Of a DNA stretch of 64,000 nucleotides, positions 47,381 through 56,323 are shown piece by piece; position 1 is the stretch's first letter; each line of letters starts with the position of its first letter. The stretch lies in assembly GCF_008369935.1 (NCBI RefSeq), contig NZ_VTUZ01000002.1, forward strand, positions 62,001-126,000. The letters are read 5' to 3'. Both the position numbers and the translations under genes were made by a program. This DNA comes from Paraburkholderia panacisoli (GTDB lineage Bacteria; Pseudomonadota; Gammaproteobacteria; Burkholderiales; Burkholderiaceae). The notes under the pieces were generated by a model. The model was given only the letters and a program-made list of their open reading frames with translations. It had not been told where the DNA came from and did no database searches.

Positions 47381-47422
47381 TTTCCATCGGAAAAGCCGGA
47401 AATTCAGATGACTTCCATCGGA
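47381..47422. promoter_or_regulatory. Direct repeats in the MFS/LysR divergent promoter
   Basis: TTCCATCGGA occurs at 47382-47391 and again at 47413-47422, 31 bp apart, about three DNA turns. The first copy is part of the inverted repeat TTTCC-ATC-GGAAA. This suits a LysR regulator binding two sites on one DNA face, but is inferred. Confidence 0.4.
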
Positions 47423-47433
47423 TATACCGAATC

Positions 47434-48321
47434 ATGAGCCAACGCGGATTCGACCTCGCGCAGTTGCGCACTTTCGTCGCCGTCGCCGAATCGGGCAGCG
47501 TGTCGGCGGGCGCGCAACGCGTGTTCCTGTCGCAGTCGTCGGTGAGCGAGCAGTTGAAGAAACTCGAGGAGCGCGCCGGCCAGCCGCTCTTCGTGCGCAG
47601 CAAGCAGGGCGTCAACGCCACCGCCGCCGGCAGCCGTCTGCTCGACCACGCGCGGCGCATCATCGCAATGAGCGAAGCGGCGTTCGAAGACCTGCAAGGC
47701 CGTTCGCTCGATGGCGAACTGCGCATCGCAATCACCGACTATTACCGCCCGCACGACATCGCGCGCATTCTCAAGGCGTTCTCCGAACAGCACCCGCGCC
47801 TGAAGCTGCATGTCACCGTGCTGCCGAGCGCCGTGATCGACAGCAATGCCGATGACGATGCGTCGTTCGACATCGGCCTTTCGTTGCGGCTCGTCACCGG
47901 CAAGCCGCACTCGAGCGGCCGGCGCGCCGGCGCGGCGAGCACCGTGGTGCGGCGCGAAAAGCTGCTGTGGGTGAGCGCCGCCGACGCCGCGCCGCGACCG
48001 GCCGCGCCGTATCAACTGGTGCTGCTACCGTCGAGCTGCCAGCTGCAGCGTTTCGTGGTCAAGCTGCTCGACGAGCACAACGTGCCGTATCTGGTCTCGC
48101 ATTCCGCGTCGGGCGTCGCGGGTTTGCAACTGGCGTTGAAGGCCGGGCTCGGCATTTCCTGCCTGAACGAATCGTCGATTGGCGGCGGCGTGGTGGCCTG
48201 TGCGGCGAACATCGGGCTGCCCGCGTTGCCCGCAGTGGAATTTCATCTGCTTCCGGGACGTCCCGGCGAAAGCGAACGCGTGAGCAACGCACGGATGGCC
48301 TTGATGCGCCTCTTCGCGTGA
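47434..48321 (+). CDS. LysR-family transcriptional regulator
   Basis: This 295-residue LysR protein has its helix-turn-helix at residues 5-65 (LRTFVAVAESGSVSAGAQRV, SQSSVSEQLKKLE) and an effector-binding domain (GELRIAITDYYRPHDIARIL). The start at 47434 matches the family; upstream codons in the same frame overlap the divergent promoter. The likely target is the divergent MFS gene. A perfect FNR box begins 8 bp after its stop codon. Confidence 0.88.
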   Translation: MSQRGFDLAQLRTFVAVAESGSVSAGAQRVFLSQSSVSEQLKKLEERAGQPLFVRSKQGVNATAAGSRLLDHARRIIAMSEAAFEDLQGRSLDGELRIAITDYYRPHDIARILKAFSEQHPRLKLHVTVLPSAVIDSNADDDASFDIGLSLRLVTGKPHSSGRRAGAASTVVRREKLLWVSAADAAPRPAAPYQLVLLPSSCQLQRFVVKLLDEHNVPYLVSHSASGVAGLQLALKAGLGISCLNESSIGGGVVACAANIGLPALPAVEFHLLPGRPGESERVSNARMALMRLFA

Positions 48322-48328
48322 CGGGAAT

Positions 48329-48342
48329 TTGATCAGCATCAA
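48329..48342. promoter_or_regulatory. Perfect FNR/Anr box upstream of the oxidase operon
   Basis: TTGATCAGCATCAA matches the FNR-type consensus TTGAT-N4-ATCAA at every fixed position. It lies about 430 bp before the first cytochrome gene of the ba3 oxidase operon and just after the LysR gene. Oxygen-limited activation of the operon is the natural reading, although the leader would be long and no strong -10 is visible. Confidence 0.6.
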
Positions 48343-48772
48343 ACAATCACAGTCGCGCGATAGCATTTACGTAGAAAGAGCCCGCAAAATAGGACGTTGA
48401 AAGCGCTCTGACTGCCGCCTATGATGAACAGACGTACGACTTTCCAATCTTTGTCTGCTATTGACGCTTTGGATAAATTGCTGCAACCTGCTACACGCTG
48501 CAGCACGTTTCAGGTGCCGTTCCCGCAGCCCGAAAGCCGCCATCCACCGGCGCATTCAGGCGGATCATTGTTTGAGTCAAGCAATTGCATCGCCGCATCG
48601 AATATTGTTTCGCCATCCAAATTAAATCCGTTCCGATTTGCAGTAACGCAGTCGTCATAAGAAAAAAACTGGCAGACCCGCGATGCGTCGTCCGTTGGAT
48701 TCGCGAATCGATCCGCGAGCGCACGCATGAGAAACAAATCGAGAAAAAGAACGTTCCCCAACGAGGCCTCGC
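48343..48772. other. Long leader or intergenic region before the oxidase operon
   Basis: About 430 bp between the FNR box and the first cytochrome gene, less GC-rich than its surroundings. Open frames of 79 codons (plus) and 83 codons (minus, TTG start) exist, but neither has a good ribosome-binding site or recognisable family. It may be an untranslated leader. Confidence 0.4.
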
Positions 48773-49489
48773 GTGCATCGTAGAACTATCGGATCTTCGG
48801 TACTGTTCGCGTTTTACGTGCTGTGGAGCGGCGCGGCGCTCGCGGCCGCCGACGCGCCCGGCGCGATGCCCCCGGGCATGGACGAGCGCGTGCGCGCCTG
48901 CACCTCGTGTCACGGCGTGCAAGGCCAGGGCCGCAATAACGATTACTTTCCACGCATCGCCGGCAAGCCAGCGGACTATCTGTTCAATCAGCTGACCGCC
49001 TTCCGCGACGGCGGCCGCACCTATCCGCCGATGGGCTACCTGCTCGCGTTTCTGCCCGACGACTATCTGCGCCAGATCAGCGAGTACTTCGCCGCCCTGC
49101 AACCGCCCTATCCTGACGCCGATCACACCGAGGTCTCGCCCAAGGTGCTTGCCGCCGGTCAGCAGCTCGTGATGCACGGCGACCCGGCGCGCAAGATACC
49201 GGCGTGCATCGCGTGCCACGGCGCGCGCATGACCGGCACGCAGCCGGGCATTCCTGGCCTGCTCGGGCTGCATGCGAGCTACATCGCCGGACAGATGGGT
49301 ACATGGCGCTCGGGCACGCGTCGCGCGCTCGAACCGGACTGTATGCATACGATCGCGGTCAAGCTGAACGACCGGGACATCACCGCGGTATCGAGCTGGC
49401 TCGCGCGCCAACCGCGTCCGGCCGATCCACGGCCCGCACCGGCGTCCGCTGAGCGGCTGCCTCTTGCATGCGGGAGCCAACCGCAATGA
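48773..49489 (+). CDS. Diheme cytochrome c (c4-like), periplasmic
   Basis: This 238-residue protein has a signal peptide (to about residue 25, ALAAADAPG) and two c-type heme sites, CTSCH (43-47) and CIACH (145-149), in two similar domains as in cytochrome c4. It probably passes electrons to the oxidase encoded downstream. The start is GTG at 48773, with GAGG about 7 bases upstream. Its TGA overlaps the ATG of the next gene. Confidence 0.88.
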   Translation: MHRRTIGSSVLFAFYVLWSGAALAAADAPGAMPPGMDERVRACTSCHGVQGQGRNNDYFPRIAGKPADYLFNQLTAFRDGGRTYPPMGYLLAFLPDDYLRQISEYFAALQPPYPDADHTEVSPKVLAAGQQLVMHGDPARKIPACIACHGARMTGTQPGIPGLLGLHASYIAGQMGTWRSGTRRALEPDCMHTIAVKLNDRDITAVSSWLARQPRPADPRPAPASAERLPLACGSQPQ

Positions 49490-51096
49490 AGCCGATACTT
49501 TGCTTGCTGGGGTTGGGTCGGGCGTTGAGCGGCGTTTGCGGCGCTGGGATGCGCTCTGCCTCGCGGTTTGTTTCGTGGTGCTTCCTGAGCGTCGTCTCGT
49601 GCTACTTTGCCGGTGGCCCGTCGAAGCGTTGCGCGTGGTTCGCGTCGAGTCGTTTTGTGCGTCGTTTCGCGAGCCGTTTGTCGTGCGCCTCATCGTTGCG
49701 CGCTTCGCGCTGCGTTGCACACGCTACGGCACCTCGCCGTCGTGTGGCTGCATCGCTCGCTTCCGGCTCGCTAAGCGCGTGCCTGATCGCAACCGGTGGC
49801 GCTGCGCTGCTTCATGCGCTGCATGTGCCGCTGATCGCCGAAGCACGCGCCGCCGACACCGCGACGCCAGCCACACCGCAATCCCCGCCCAGCCCCTTCA
49901 CCACCATCACCCCCGCCCATAGCGACCCCAACGACACTCGCCCCGACATCGTCAAACGCGGCGAATATCTGGCGCGCGCCGGCGACTGCATCGCCTGTCA
50001 CACCGCGCCGCGCGGCAAGCTGTTTGCCGGCGGCCTCGCGATGGAAACGCCGTTCGGCACGCTGTATTCGCCGAACATCACACCGGATGCGCAATACGGC
50101 ATCGGCACGTGGAGCGAGGAAGCGTTCTTCAAGATGATGCGCACCGGCCGCAAACCGGACGGCTCGCTGATCTATCCCGCGATGCCGATCGCCCAGTACA
50201 CCAAGGTCACCCGCGAGGATTCGAACGCGATCTTCGCTTTTCTGCGCACCGTCGAGCCGGTGCGCCAGCCTAATCGCAAGCACACGCTGCGCTTCCCGTT
50301 CAACCAGCGCGATCTGTTATATGGATGGCGCACGCTGTATTTCCGCGAAGGCGAGTTCCAGCCCGACCCGACCAAGTCGGTCGAATGGAATCGCGGCGCG
50401 TATCTGGTCGAAGGGCTCGGGCACTGCTCGATGTGCCACACCAAAATCAACATGCTCGGCGGCTCTTCGCCGCGCGATCAGTTCGCCGGCGGTCTGATCC
50501 CGGTGCAGAACTGGTACGCGCCGTCGCTGACATCCGACAAGGACGGCGGCCTCGGCGACTGGAGCATCCAGGACATCGTGGACCTGTTGCAGACGGGCAC
50601 CTCCGCGCGCGGCGCCGTGTATGGCCCGATGGCCGAAGTCACCTATCACAGCCTGCAGCACCTGAGCGACGACGACATCCGCGCGATGGCCGTTTATCTG
50701 AAGTCACTGCCCGACAATCAAGGCCGCAAGACCGGACCGTCCGCGAAAGTCGATCCCAAGACGTTCGCGCTCGGCAAACAGATCTACGCCGACAAATGCG
50801 CGCTGTGCCACGGCGCCAACGGCGAAGGCCAGTTGCCTCACTACCCGCCGCTCGCGGGCAATCAGTCGATCGAAATGGATTCGGCGGTGAATCCGATCCG
50901 CATCGTCCTCAACGGCGGCTTCCCGCCGGGCACGAAGCGCAACCCGCAGCCATATGGGATGCCGCCGTTTGCGCAGGAACTGAACGACGCCGAGGCGGCT
51001 GCCGTGGTCACCTATATCCGCACGGCCTGGGGCAATCACGGCCAGCCGGTGACGGCCCGCGAGGTCAGCGAGTTGCGCAAGGCGCCGCTACATTGA
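49486..51096 (+). CDS. Triheme cytochrome c, alcohol-dehydrogenase cytochrome-subunit type
   Basis: This 536-residue protein has three heme sites: CIACH (168-172), CSMCH (314-318) and CALCH (438-442). The spacing and YSPNITPD segment match the cytochrome subunit of membrane alcohol or gluconate dehydrogenases. ATG at 49486 overlaps the preceding stop (ATGA), and GGGAG is upstream. The first 120 residues are odd: a low-complexity Arg/Ser/Cys-rich stretch precedes the more usual hydrophobic export segment (LIATGGAALLHALHVPLIAE). It likely feeds electrons to the oxidase. Confidence 0.85.
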   Translation: MKPILCLLGLGRALSGVCGAGMRSASRFVSWCFLSVVSCYFAGGPSKRCAWFASSRFVRRFASRLSCASSLRASRCVAHATAPRRRVAASLASGSLSACLIATGGAALLHALHVPLIAEARAADTATPATPQSPPSPFTTITPAHSDPNDTRPDIVKRGEYLARAGDCIACHTAPRGKLFAGGLAMETPFGTLYSPNITPDAQYGIGTWSEEAFFKMMRTGRKPDGSLIYPAMPIAQYTKVTREDSNAIFAFLRTVEPVRQPNRKHTLRFPFNQRDLLYGWRTLYFREGEFQPDPTKSVEWNRGAYLVEGLGHCSMCHTKINMLGGSSPRDQFAGGLIPVQNWYAPSLTSDKDGGLGDWSIQDIVDLLQTGTSARGAVYGPMAEVTYHSLQHLSDDDIRAMAVYLKSLPDNQGRKTGPSAKVDPKTFALGKQIYADKCALCHGANGEGQLPHYPPLAGNQSIEMDSAVNPIRIVLNGGFPPGTKRNPQPYGMPPFAQELNDAEAAAVVTYIRTAWGNHGQPVTAREVSELRKAPLH

Positions 51097-51121
51097 ACCG
51101 CCGCACTGGAGAACCCACGAG

Positions 51122-51298
51122 ATGGATGCGAACGACACCCGCAACGCGCCCCCGCCCACCGACGACGAAGTGGAACGCGTCGTCGCGGCGGGTCCGCATG
51201 GCGCCATCGCGCTGGCCGGCGTCGCCACGGTGATCGTCATGGCGATCTGGTTCGGCTTCTACTTTTTCGCGTTCCTGCCGCGCGGCATCATTCACTGA
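51122..51298 (+). CDS. Small single-helix subunit of the ba3-type oxidase (58 residues)
   Basis: This short gene encodes an acidic N-terminus (DANDTRNAPPPTDDEVERVV), one hydrophobic membrane helix (ALAGVATVIVMAIWFGFYFF) and a short tail ending RGIIH. It lies between the triheme cytochrome and subunit II genes, and its stop is 2 bp before the subunit II ATG. GGAG lies upstream of its ATG. Position, length and topology suggest a subunit IIa-like or other accessory oxidase subunit; the family itself is not recognised. Confidence 0.72.
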   Translation: MDANDTRNAPPPTDDEVERVVAAGPHGAIALAGVATVIVMAIWFGFYFFAFLPRGIIH

Positions 51299-51300
51299 CC

Positions 51301-51873
51301 ATGTCGACCAATCCCAATCATCAACCGGATAGCGGCCACGCGGTCGCGATGCGCGCCGAGCGCCGCTGGGCGATCTTCGCGGTCGGGCTGATCGTGCTGA
51401 TGCTGGCCGTGATCGTCTTCTCCGGCCTGCATTGGGCGATGATGCCGCCGTCGCGCGTCGAAACGATCGACCCCGCGCGCCTGCAACTGTCGGGCGAATT
51501 CGTCGAGGACAATCTCGGCAGCGCGGTGCAGCCGGACGGCTCGGTGATCGTGCGCTTCATCGCGCAGCAGTATTCGTTCACGCCGCAATGCCTGCTGGTG
51601 CCCGCCGACACGCCGATCACGATCCGCACCACCAGTGCCGACGTGGTGCACGGCCTGCTCGTCACCGATACCAACATCAACACGATGGTCGTGCCGGGCT
51701 ACGTCGCCACGCTGAACACGCAGTTCGACCACCCCGCCGATCACGCCATGCCGTGCCACGAATTCTGCGGCTTCGGCCATCAGACCATGTGGGCGCATGT
51801 GAAAGTGATCGACAAAGCCGCCTTCTTCGAGCAAGCCCGACAATCACGGAGGCTGAGCTGTGTTTCACGCTAA
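51301..51873 (+). CDS. Cytochrome c oxidase subunit II (CuA)
   Basis: This 190-residue protein has one N-terminal membrane helix (WAIFAVGLIVLMLAVIVFSG) and a cupredoxin domain. The CuA ligands are intact: Cys152, Cys156, His160 and Met163 in CHEFCGFGHQTM, with an upstream His in DVVHGLLV. The single helix and short length match ba3-type subunit II. The 3' end overlaps the subunit I start by 14 bp. Confidence 0.92.
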   Translation: MSTNPNHQPDSGHAVAMRAERRWAIFAVGLIVLMLAVIVFSGLHWAMMPPSRVETIDPARLQLSGEFVEDNLGSAVQPDGSVIVRFIAQQYSFTPQCLLVPADTPITIRTTSADVVHGLLVTDTNINTMVVPGYVATLNTQFDHPADHAMPCHEFCGFGHQTMWAHVKVIDKAAFFEQARQSRRLSCVSR

Positions 51874-53485
51874 GCGACTCGTTCTCGCGCATTTCTGGCT
51901 CGCCTTCATCACGTTCCTGATCGCGCTCTTTCTCGGCGCGTGGCAGATGCTGGTGCGCAGTCCGCTGGTGCCGTGGATTGGCGACCCCGAGTTGTACTAC
52001 CGCTCGGTGACCGCGCACGGCTCGGTGATGGCCTACGTGATGCCGACGCTGGTGTCGATGGGCTTCGGCTACGCCATCGTCGAACTCGCGCTCGCACAGC
52101 GCCTCGCCGGCCTCAAGTGGGCATGGGCCGCGTTCATCATGCTGGCGGTCGGCGCGGTCATGGCGATGGTGCCGGTCGCGCTCGGCTCGGCCTCGGTTCT
52201 CTACACCTTCTATCCGCCGATGATCGGCAGCCCGTTCTATTACCTGGGCGTGGTGCTGGTGGTGGTCGGCTCGTGGATCTGGGTCGCGCTGATGCACGTG
52301 AACCTGCGCATCTGGAAGCGCGCGAACCCGGGCAAGGCGGTGCCGCTCGCGATGTTCGCCAACGTGGCGGGCGCGTATCTGTGGGCGTGGACTGCCGTCG
52401 GCGCGGCGCTCGAAATCCTGTTCCAGATCCTGCCGGTCGCCTTCGGCCTGACCCGCACGATCGACGCCGGCCTCTCGCGCATCCTGTTCTCGTGGACGCT
52501 GCATGCGATCGTCTACTTCTGGTTGGTTCCGGCGTACATCGCTTACTACACGCTGGTGCCGCGCGCGATCGGTGGACGGCTCTACAGCGATGCGATGGCG
52601 CGCGTGTCGTTCATCATGTTCCTCGTGTTCGCGATGCCGATCGGCATCCACCATCTGTTCGTCGATCCGCAGGTCGGCTCCGGCTTCAAGTTTCTGCACG
52701 CGGTGTTCACCGGCATGGTGTCGGTGCCGACGCTGCTGACCGTGTTCACGATTTGCGCGTCGGTGGAAATCGCTGGCCGGCTGCGCGGCGGCAAGGGCGC
52801 GTTCGGCTGGCTCACCGCATTGCCGTGGCGTAACCCGATGATGCTGGTGATCGCGTTCTCGTTCGTGATGCTCGGGCTCGGCGGCGCGGGCGGCCTGATC
52901 AACATGAGCTATCAGCTGAACGCAACGGTGCACAACACGCAGTGGGTGACCGGCCACTTCCATCTGATTTTCGGCGGAGCGATCGTCATCATGTACTTCG
53001 CGATCGCGTATGAACTGTGGCCGCAATTGACCGGCCGCGCGATCCTCTCCGAAAAGCTGGTGCGCACGCAATTGTGGCTGTGGTTCATCGGCATGATGAC
53101 GGTGACGCTGCCGTGGCATTACGTCGGCCTGCTCGGCGCGCCACGCCGCATGGCCTTTTACGACTACTCCATGTCGGGCATGCAGGACCAGGCGTTCTGG
53201 GTCGGCATGTCGGCGGTGGGTGGCCTGGTTCTGGTGGTGTCGGGCGTGCTGTTCGTCTACATCCTCGCGAAGTCTCAATTCGGGCCGGCGGTGCAGCCGC
53301 AGGCGTTCCGTTTCGCGAGCGCGGTGCATCCGGTCGAACGGGTGCCCGCCGCGCTCAATAGCTTCGGCTTGTGGGTGGCGTTGATGATCGGGCTCACTGT
53401 CGTCAACTACAGCGTGCCGATCGTGCAGTTGCTCAGACTGCCGCAGACCTCGGTGCCGGCGGTCGTCATCGGAGCGCAGCGATGA
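51860..53485 (+). CDS. ba3-type cytochrome c oxidase subunit I
   Basis: This 541-residue heme-copper oxidase core has the low-spin heme His in TAHGSVMAY, the CuB ligands in HAIVYFWLVPAY (with the cross-linking Tyr four residues after His) and GIHHLF, and the heme ligands in TGHFHLIFGG. The Tyr on the same helix as the CuB His and the helix 6 motif identify the B-type (ba3) family, which pumps protons through one channel and usually has high oxygen affinity. It starts at GTG, with GGAGG 7 bases upstream. Confidence 0.95.
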   Translation: MFHAKRLVLAHFWLAFITFLIALFLGAWQMLVRSPLVPWIGDPELYYRSVTAHGSVMAYVMPTLVSMGFGYAIVELALAQRLAGLKWAWAAFIMLAVGAVMAMVPVALGSASVLYTFYPPMIGSPFYYLGVVLVVVGSWIWVALMHVNLRIWKRANPGKAVPLAMFANVAGAYLWAWTAVGAALEILFQILPVAFGLTRTIDAGLSRILFSWTLHAIVYFWLVPAYIAYYTLVPRAIGGRLYSDAMARVSFIMFLVFAMPIGIHHLFVDPQVGSGFKFLHAVFTGMVSVPTLLTVFTICASVEIAGRLRGGKGAFGWLTALPWRNPMMLVIAFSFVMLGLGGAGGLINMSYQLNATVHNTQWVTGHFHLIFGGAIVIMYFAIAYELWPQLTGRAILSEKLVRTQLWLWFIGMMTVTLPWHYVGLLGAPRRMAFYDYSMSGMQDQAFWVGMSAVGGLVLVVSGVLFVYILAKSQFGPAVQPQAFRFASAVHPVERVPAALNSFGLWVALMIGLTVVNYSVPIVQLLRLPQTSVPAVVIGAQR

Positions 53486-54291
53486 GTGAGGAACGCGTCT
53501 TCAGCTTGCGTAACCCGTGGTTCACCTGGAGCGTGGGCGGCACGATTGCGATTGCGATCGTGGGGATTCTGATCGGTTTCATCTGGCTGCCCTCGGCGAG
53601 CAGCGCATTCGGCGACCGTGGCTTATGGGCGACGATCTGCGGCGCCGCCGGCGCGCCGTCGAACTGGTATAGCGGCGCCAGCGCAGGCGGCCCGGTGCCG
53701 AGCGAGGTGGTCGTGCTGCCGCCCTGGCACCCGACGCGCTCCAGCGCGGATTCGATCGGCCGCGGCGCGACGATCGCCACGCAGAACTGCTCGATGTGCC
53801 ACGGCGTGCTCGGCACGCCGCCGGTCACAGCGCCGGCGCTGGCCGGACAGTACCCCGACGCGGTCTATAAGGAATTGCGCGACTATCAGAGCGGAAGGCG
53901 GCAGAGCGCGGTGATGCAGGCCATCATCGTGGCGCGCAGCGATCAGGATCTGCAGGATCTCGCGGCTTACTATACGTCGCTGGCGCGAGGCCCAGCGGCC
54001 GAGACGCCGCGCGTCGGCGAAGAACCCGACGCGAACGCGGTGCGGCTGGCAATGCAGGGCGATCCGCAGCGCAATATCGCGCCTTGCGCGGCTTGTCATG
54101 GCGAGTTGGATCGCAAGGGTGCGGCGCCGTGGCTGGGCGGACAGTCGTCGATTTATCTCGCGGGGCAGATGCGCGCGTTTGCTTCCGGCGCGCGGCATAA
54201 CGACATCAATGAACAGATGCGCCACGTGGCGCGGCAGTTGACGTCGGCGGAAATAGATAGTTTGGCTAAGTATTACGCGGCCATGCCGTAA
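53482..54291 (+). CDS. Membrane-anchored diheme cytochrome c
   Basis: This 269-residue protein has one N-terminal membrane helix (TIAIAIVGILIGFIWLPSA) and two heme sites, CSMCH (103-107) and CAACH (202-206), in c4-like domains. ATG at 53482 overlaps the subunit I stop codon (ATGA), so production is coupled. It is the likely direct electron donor to subunit II. A GCGGCGC/GCGCCGC inverted repeat follows in the convergent gap. Confidence 0.9.
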   Translation: MSEERVFSLRNPWFTWSVGGTIAIAIVGILIGFIWLPSASSAFGDRGLWATICGAAGAPSNWYSGASAGGPVPSEVVVLPPWHPTRSSADSIGRGATIATQNCSMCHGVLGTPPVTAPALAGQYPDAVYKELRDYQSGRRQSAVMQAIIVARSDQDLQDLAAYYTSLARGPAAETPRVGEEPDANAVRLAMQGDPQRNIAPCAACHGELDRKGAAPWLGGQSSIYLAGQMRAFASGARHNDINEQMRHVARQLTSAEIDSLAKYYAAMP

Positions 54292-54363
54292 CGGCCCGCT
54301 CACGTGCGCGGCGCCTGTCGTCCCGCAAACGTAAAGCGCCGCCGTGCGCAACGCGCATCCTCG

Positions 54364-56016
54364 TCAAGCCGTGGCGAACTCGCCCGCGTCGTTCAGCTTC
54401 GGCGCAACGGCAGCAGTTGCGCGCCGCCCCGCGAAAGAAGCTGCGGACCCAGCGGAACCGCTGCCCGTCTGGAACACCGCCACCGCCGCTGACAAACGCC
54501 GCGCCTGATCTTCCAGCGAACTCGCCGCAGCAGCAGCCTGCTCGACCAGCGCGGCATTCTGCTGCGTCACCTCGTCCATCTGCGCGACTGCGAGATTGAC
54601 CTGATCGATGCCGGTGCTCTGCTCGGTCGCGGCCGCCGCGATCTCGCTCATGATCGAACTGACACGCGCGATCGCGTCGACGATCTCGCTCATCGTCGAG
54701 CCCGAGCGTTCAACCAGTTGCGAGCCGGCCTGCACGCGTGCGGTCGACGCATCGATCAAGCCCTTGATCTCCTTGGCCGCCGCCGCGCTGCGCTGCGCGA
54801 GCGAGCGGACCTCGCTCGCGACCACCGCGAAGCCGCGCCCCTGCTCGCCTGCGCGCGCCGCTTCGACCGCCGCGTTCAGCGCGAGGATATTGGTCTGAAA
54901 CGCGATCCCCTCGATCACGCCGACAATATCGGCAATCCGCCGCGAGTCGTCGACGATGCCATGCATCGTCCCCACCACCTGCTCGGTGAGATCGCCGCCC
55001 TGTGCGGCGAGGCTCGACGCGCCCTGCGCGAGCGAACTCGCCTGCTTCGCGTTGTCGGCCGTCTGTTTGACCGTCGACGTGAGTTGTTCGATGCTCGCCG
55101 CCGTTTCTTCGAGCGATGCGGCCTGCTCTTCGGTGCGTTGCGACAGATCGGTGTTGCCCGCGGCAATCTCGCTCACGCCGGTGTCGATCGATTCGGTGCC
55201 TTGACGCACAGCGTTCACCGTCGTGATCAGCGACTCCTGCATCTTGCGCAACGCGGCCGCGAGACGGCCCATTTCGTTGTTGCTCGACACGTCGATGCGG
55301 CTCGTCAGGTCGCCGTTGGCGATCCGCTGGAACTGCGCGATGGTCGCGTCGACCGGACTGACGATTGCGCGCATCAGCACGACGCGGCCAAGCCACGCAC
55401 CCAGCAGCGACAGCACCATGCCGACCGCCACCGCAATGGAGATCGCATAGAACAGGTCCTGCGCGTCCTGATAGCGCTGCGCGCCGTGATCGAGCTGCAA
55501 CTGTTCGAGCGCGAGCATCGCCTTCTCGTACGCGCTATAGAGCGACGGCAGCTTGTGCGCCTGCAATTGCTGGAATGCGTTGCGGTCGCCCGACTTGAGC
55601 GCGGCGAGCGCCGGTTCGACGCCCTCGTGCAGGAAGGTGTCGCGCTTCGTCTGCATGTCCTTGATCAAGCGCTGTTCGTCGGCATCCGCGCTCGCGCGGC
55701 TCACATAGTGGGCCAGACGATCGTTGGATGCTTTCTGGTACTGATCGAAGCGCTTAAGCACGGCATCCGCGCCATCCTGATCGTTCAGTTCGACCAGCGA
55801 TGCGTAAGTGGCCAGCGCGAGACGCAGGCGCAGCAGTTGTCCGGCGCTGCCTTCGAGGTCGGCGACGGCTGGCGTGTCCACGGTGTACATCTGCTGCAGC
55901 GACGCGTTGCTGGCTCGCAGCGACAGCAGCCCTGCGGCGGCGCCGATCAGCAGCACGATGCCGAAGAACGCGATCATCAGGGTGAGGCTGGTGCGAATCG
56001 ACAGATTTCTCAACAT
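54364..56016 (-). CDS. Methyl-accepting chemotaxis protein
   Basis: This 550-residue receptor has an N-terminal membrane helix ([20 protein letters not shown]), a four-helix periplasmic sensor of about 150 residues, a second helix near 190-210, a HAMP domain and the signalling domain with the invariant hairpin tip [20 protein letters not shown]. The start at 56016 has GGAG 9 bases upstream; an in-frame ATG at 56031 overlaps this site. It senses an unknown ligand through CheA/CheW. Confidence 0.92.
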   Translation of the reverse strand: MLRNLSIRTSLTLMIAFFGIVLLIGAAAGLLSLRASNASLQQMYTVDTPAVADLEGSAGQLLRLRLALATYASLVELNDQDGADAVLKRFDQYQKASNDRLAHYVSRASADADEQRLIKDMQTKRDTFLHEGVEPALAALKSGDRNAFQQLQAHKLPSLYSAYEKAMLALEQLQLDHGAQRYQDAQDLFYAISIAVAVGMVLSLLGAWLGRVVLMRAIVSPVDATIAQFQRIANGDLTSRIDVSSNNEMGRLAAALRKMQESLITTVNAVRQGTESIDTGVSEIAAGNTDLSQRTEEQAASLEETAASIEQLTSTVKQTADNAKQASSLAQGASSLAAQGGDLTEQVVGTMHGIVDDSRRIADIVGVIEGIAFQTNILALNAAVEAARAGEQGRGFAVVASEVRSLAQRSAAAAKEIKGLIDASTARVQAGSQLVERSGSTMSEIVDAIARVSSIMSEIAAAATEQSTGIDQVNLAVAQMDEVTQQNAALVEQAAAAASSLEDQARRLSAAVAVFQTGSGSAGSAASFAGRRATAAVAPKLNDAGEFATA

Positions 56017-56323
56017 CGGACTTGTCTCCATGGGGTTGCCTGGCCGATGGTTCAGAAGCGGCCTCGGCCACGCGTGCTGCGCCCAAACCCCATTCGGCCA
56101 GGCCCGCAACTTTTGTCTAAAATTTAAGCGAACACCACATAGAGTGACTACGGCGGGATTACGGAAAACTTTATGGTTGATGGCGCATACGTTTGCGCTC
56201 CGTCAATATTCGGACGAGGCCGCGAGACCATTCGCGCAATGCCTCCTTTTGCGGGACTGTCCGGGTTTCCGGCGCATTGCAGTTGAGGGAAAGTGGCGAG
56301 GCGCGTGTCTTCGGAGCATTGAC
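56017..56323. other. Divergent promoter region, no gene seen
   Basis: About 307 bp between the chemotaxis receptor and the DUF4239 gene, which are divergent. I see no coding sequence or strong structure. Both promoters must lie here, but no convincing sigma-70 or sigma-28 element was found by eye. Confidence 0.4.

Noticed and set aside
48421..48660. Plus-strand frame of 79 codons in the oxidase leader
   Set aside because: No ribosome-binding site before its ATG and no family resemblance; the region reads better as leader or intergenic DNA.
48510..48761. Minus-strand frame of 83 codons in the oxidase leader
   Set aside because: Protein-like composition, but it needs a TTG start without a good ribosome-binding site and matches no family; left as an uncertain hypothetical.
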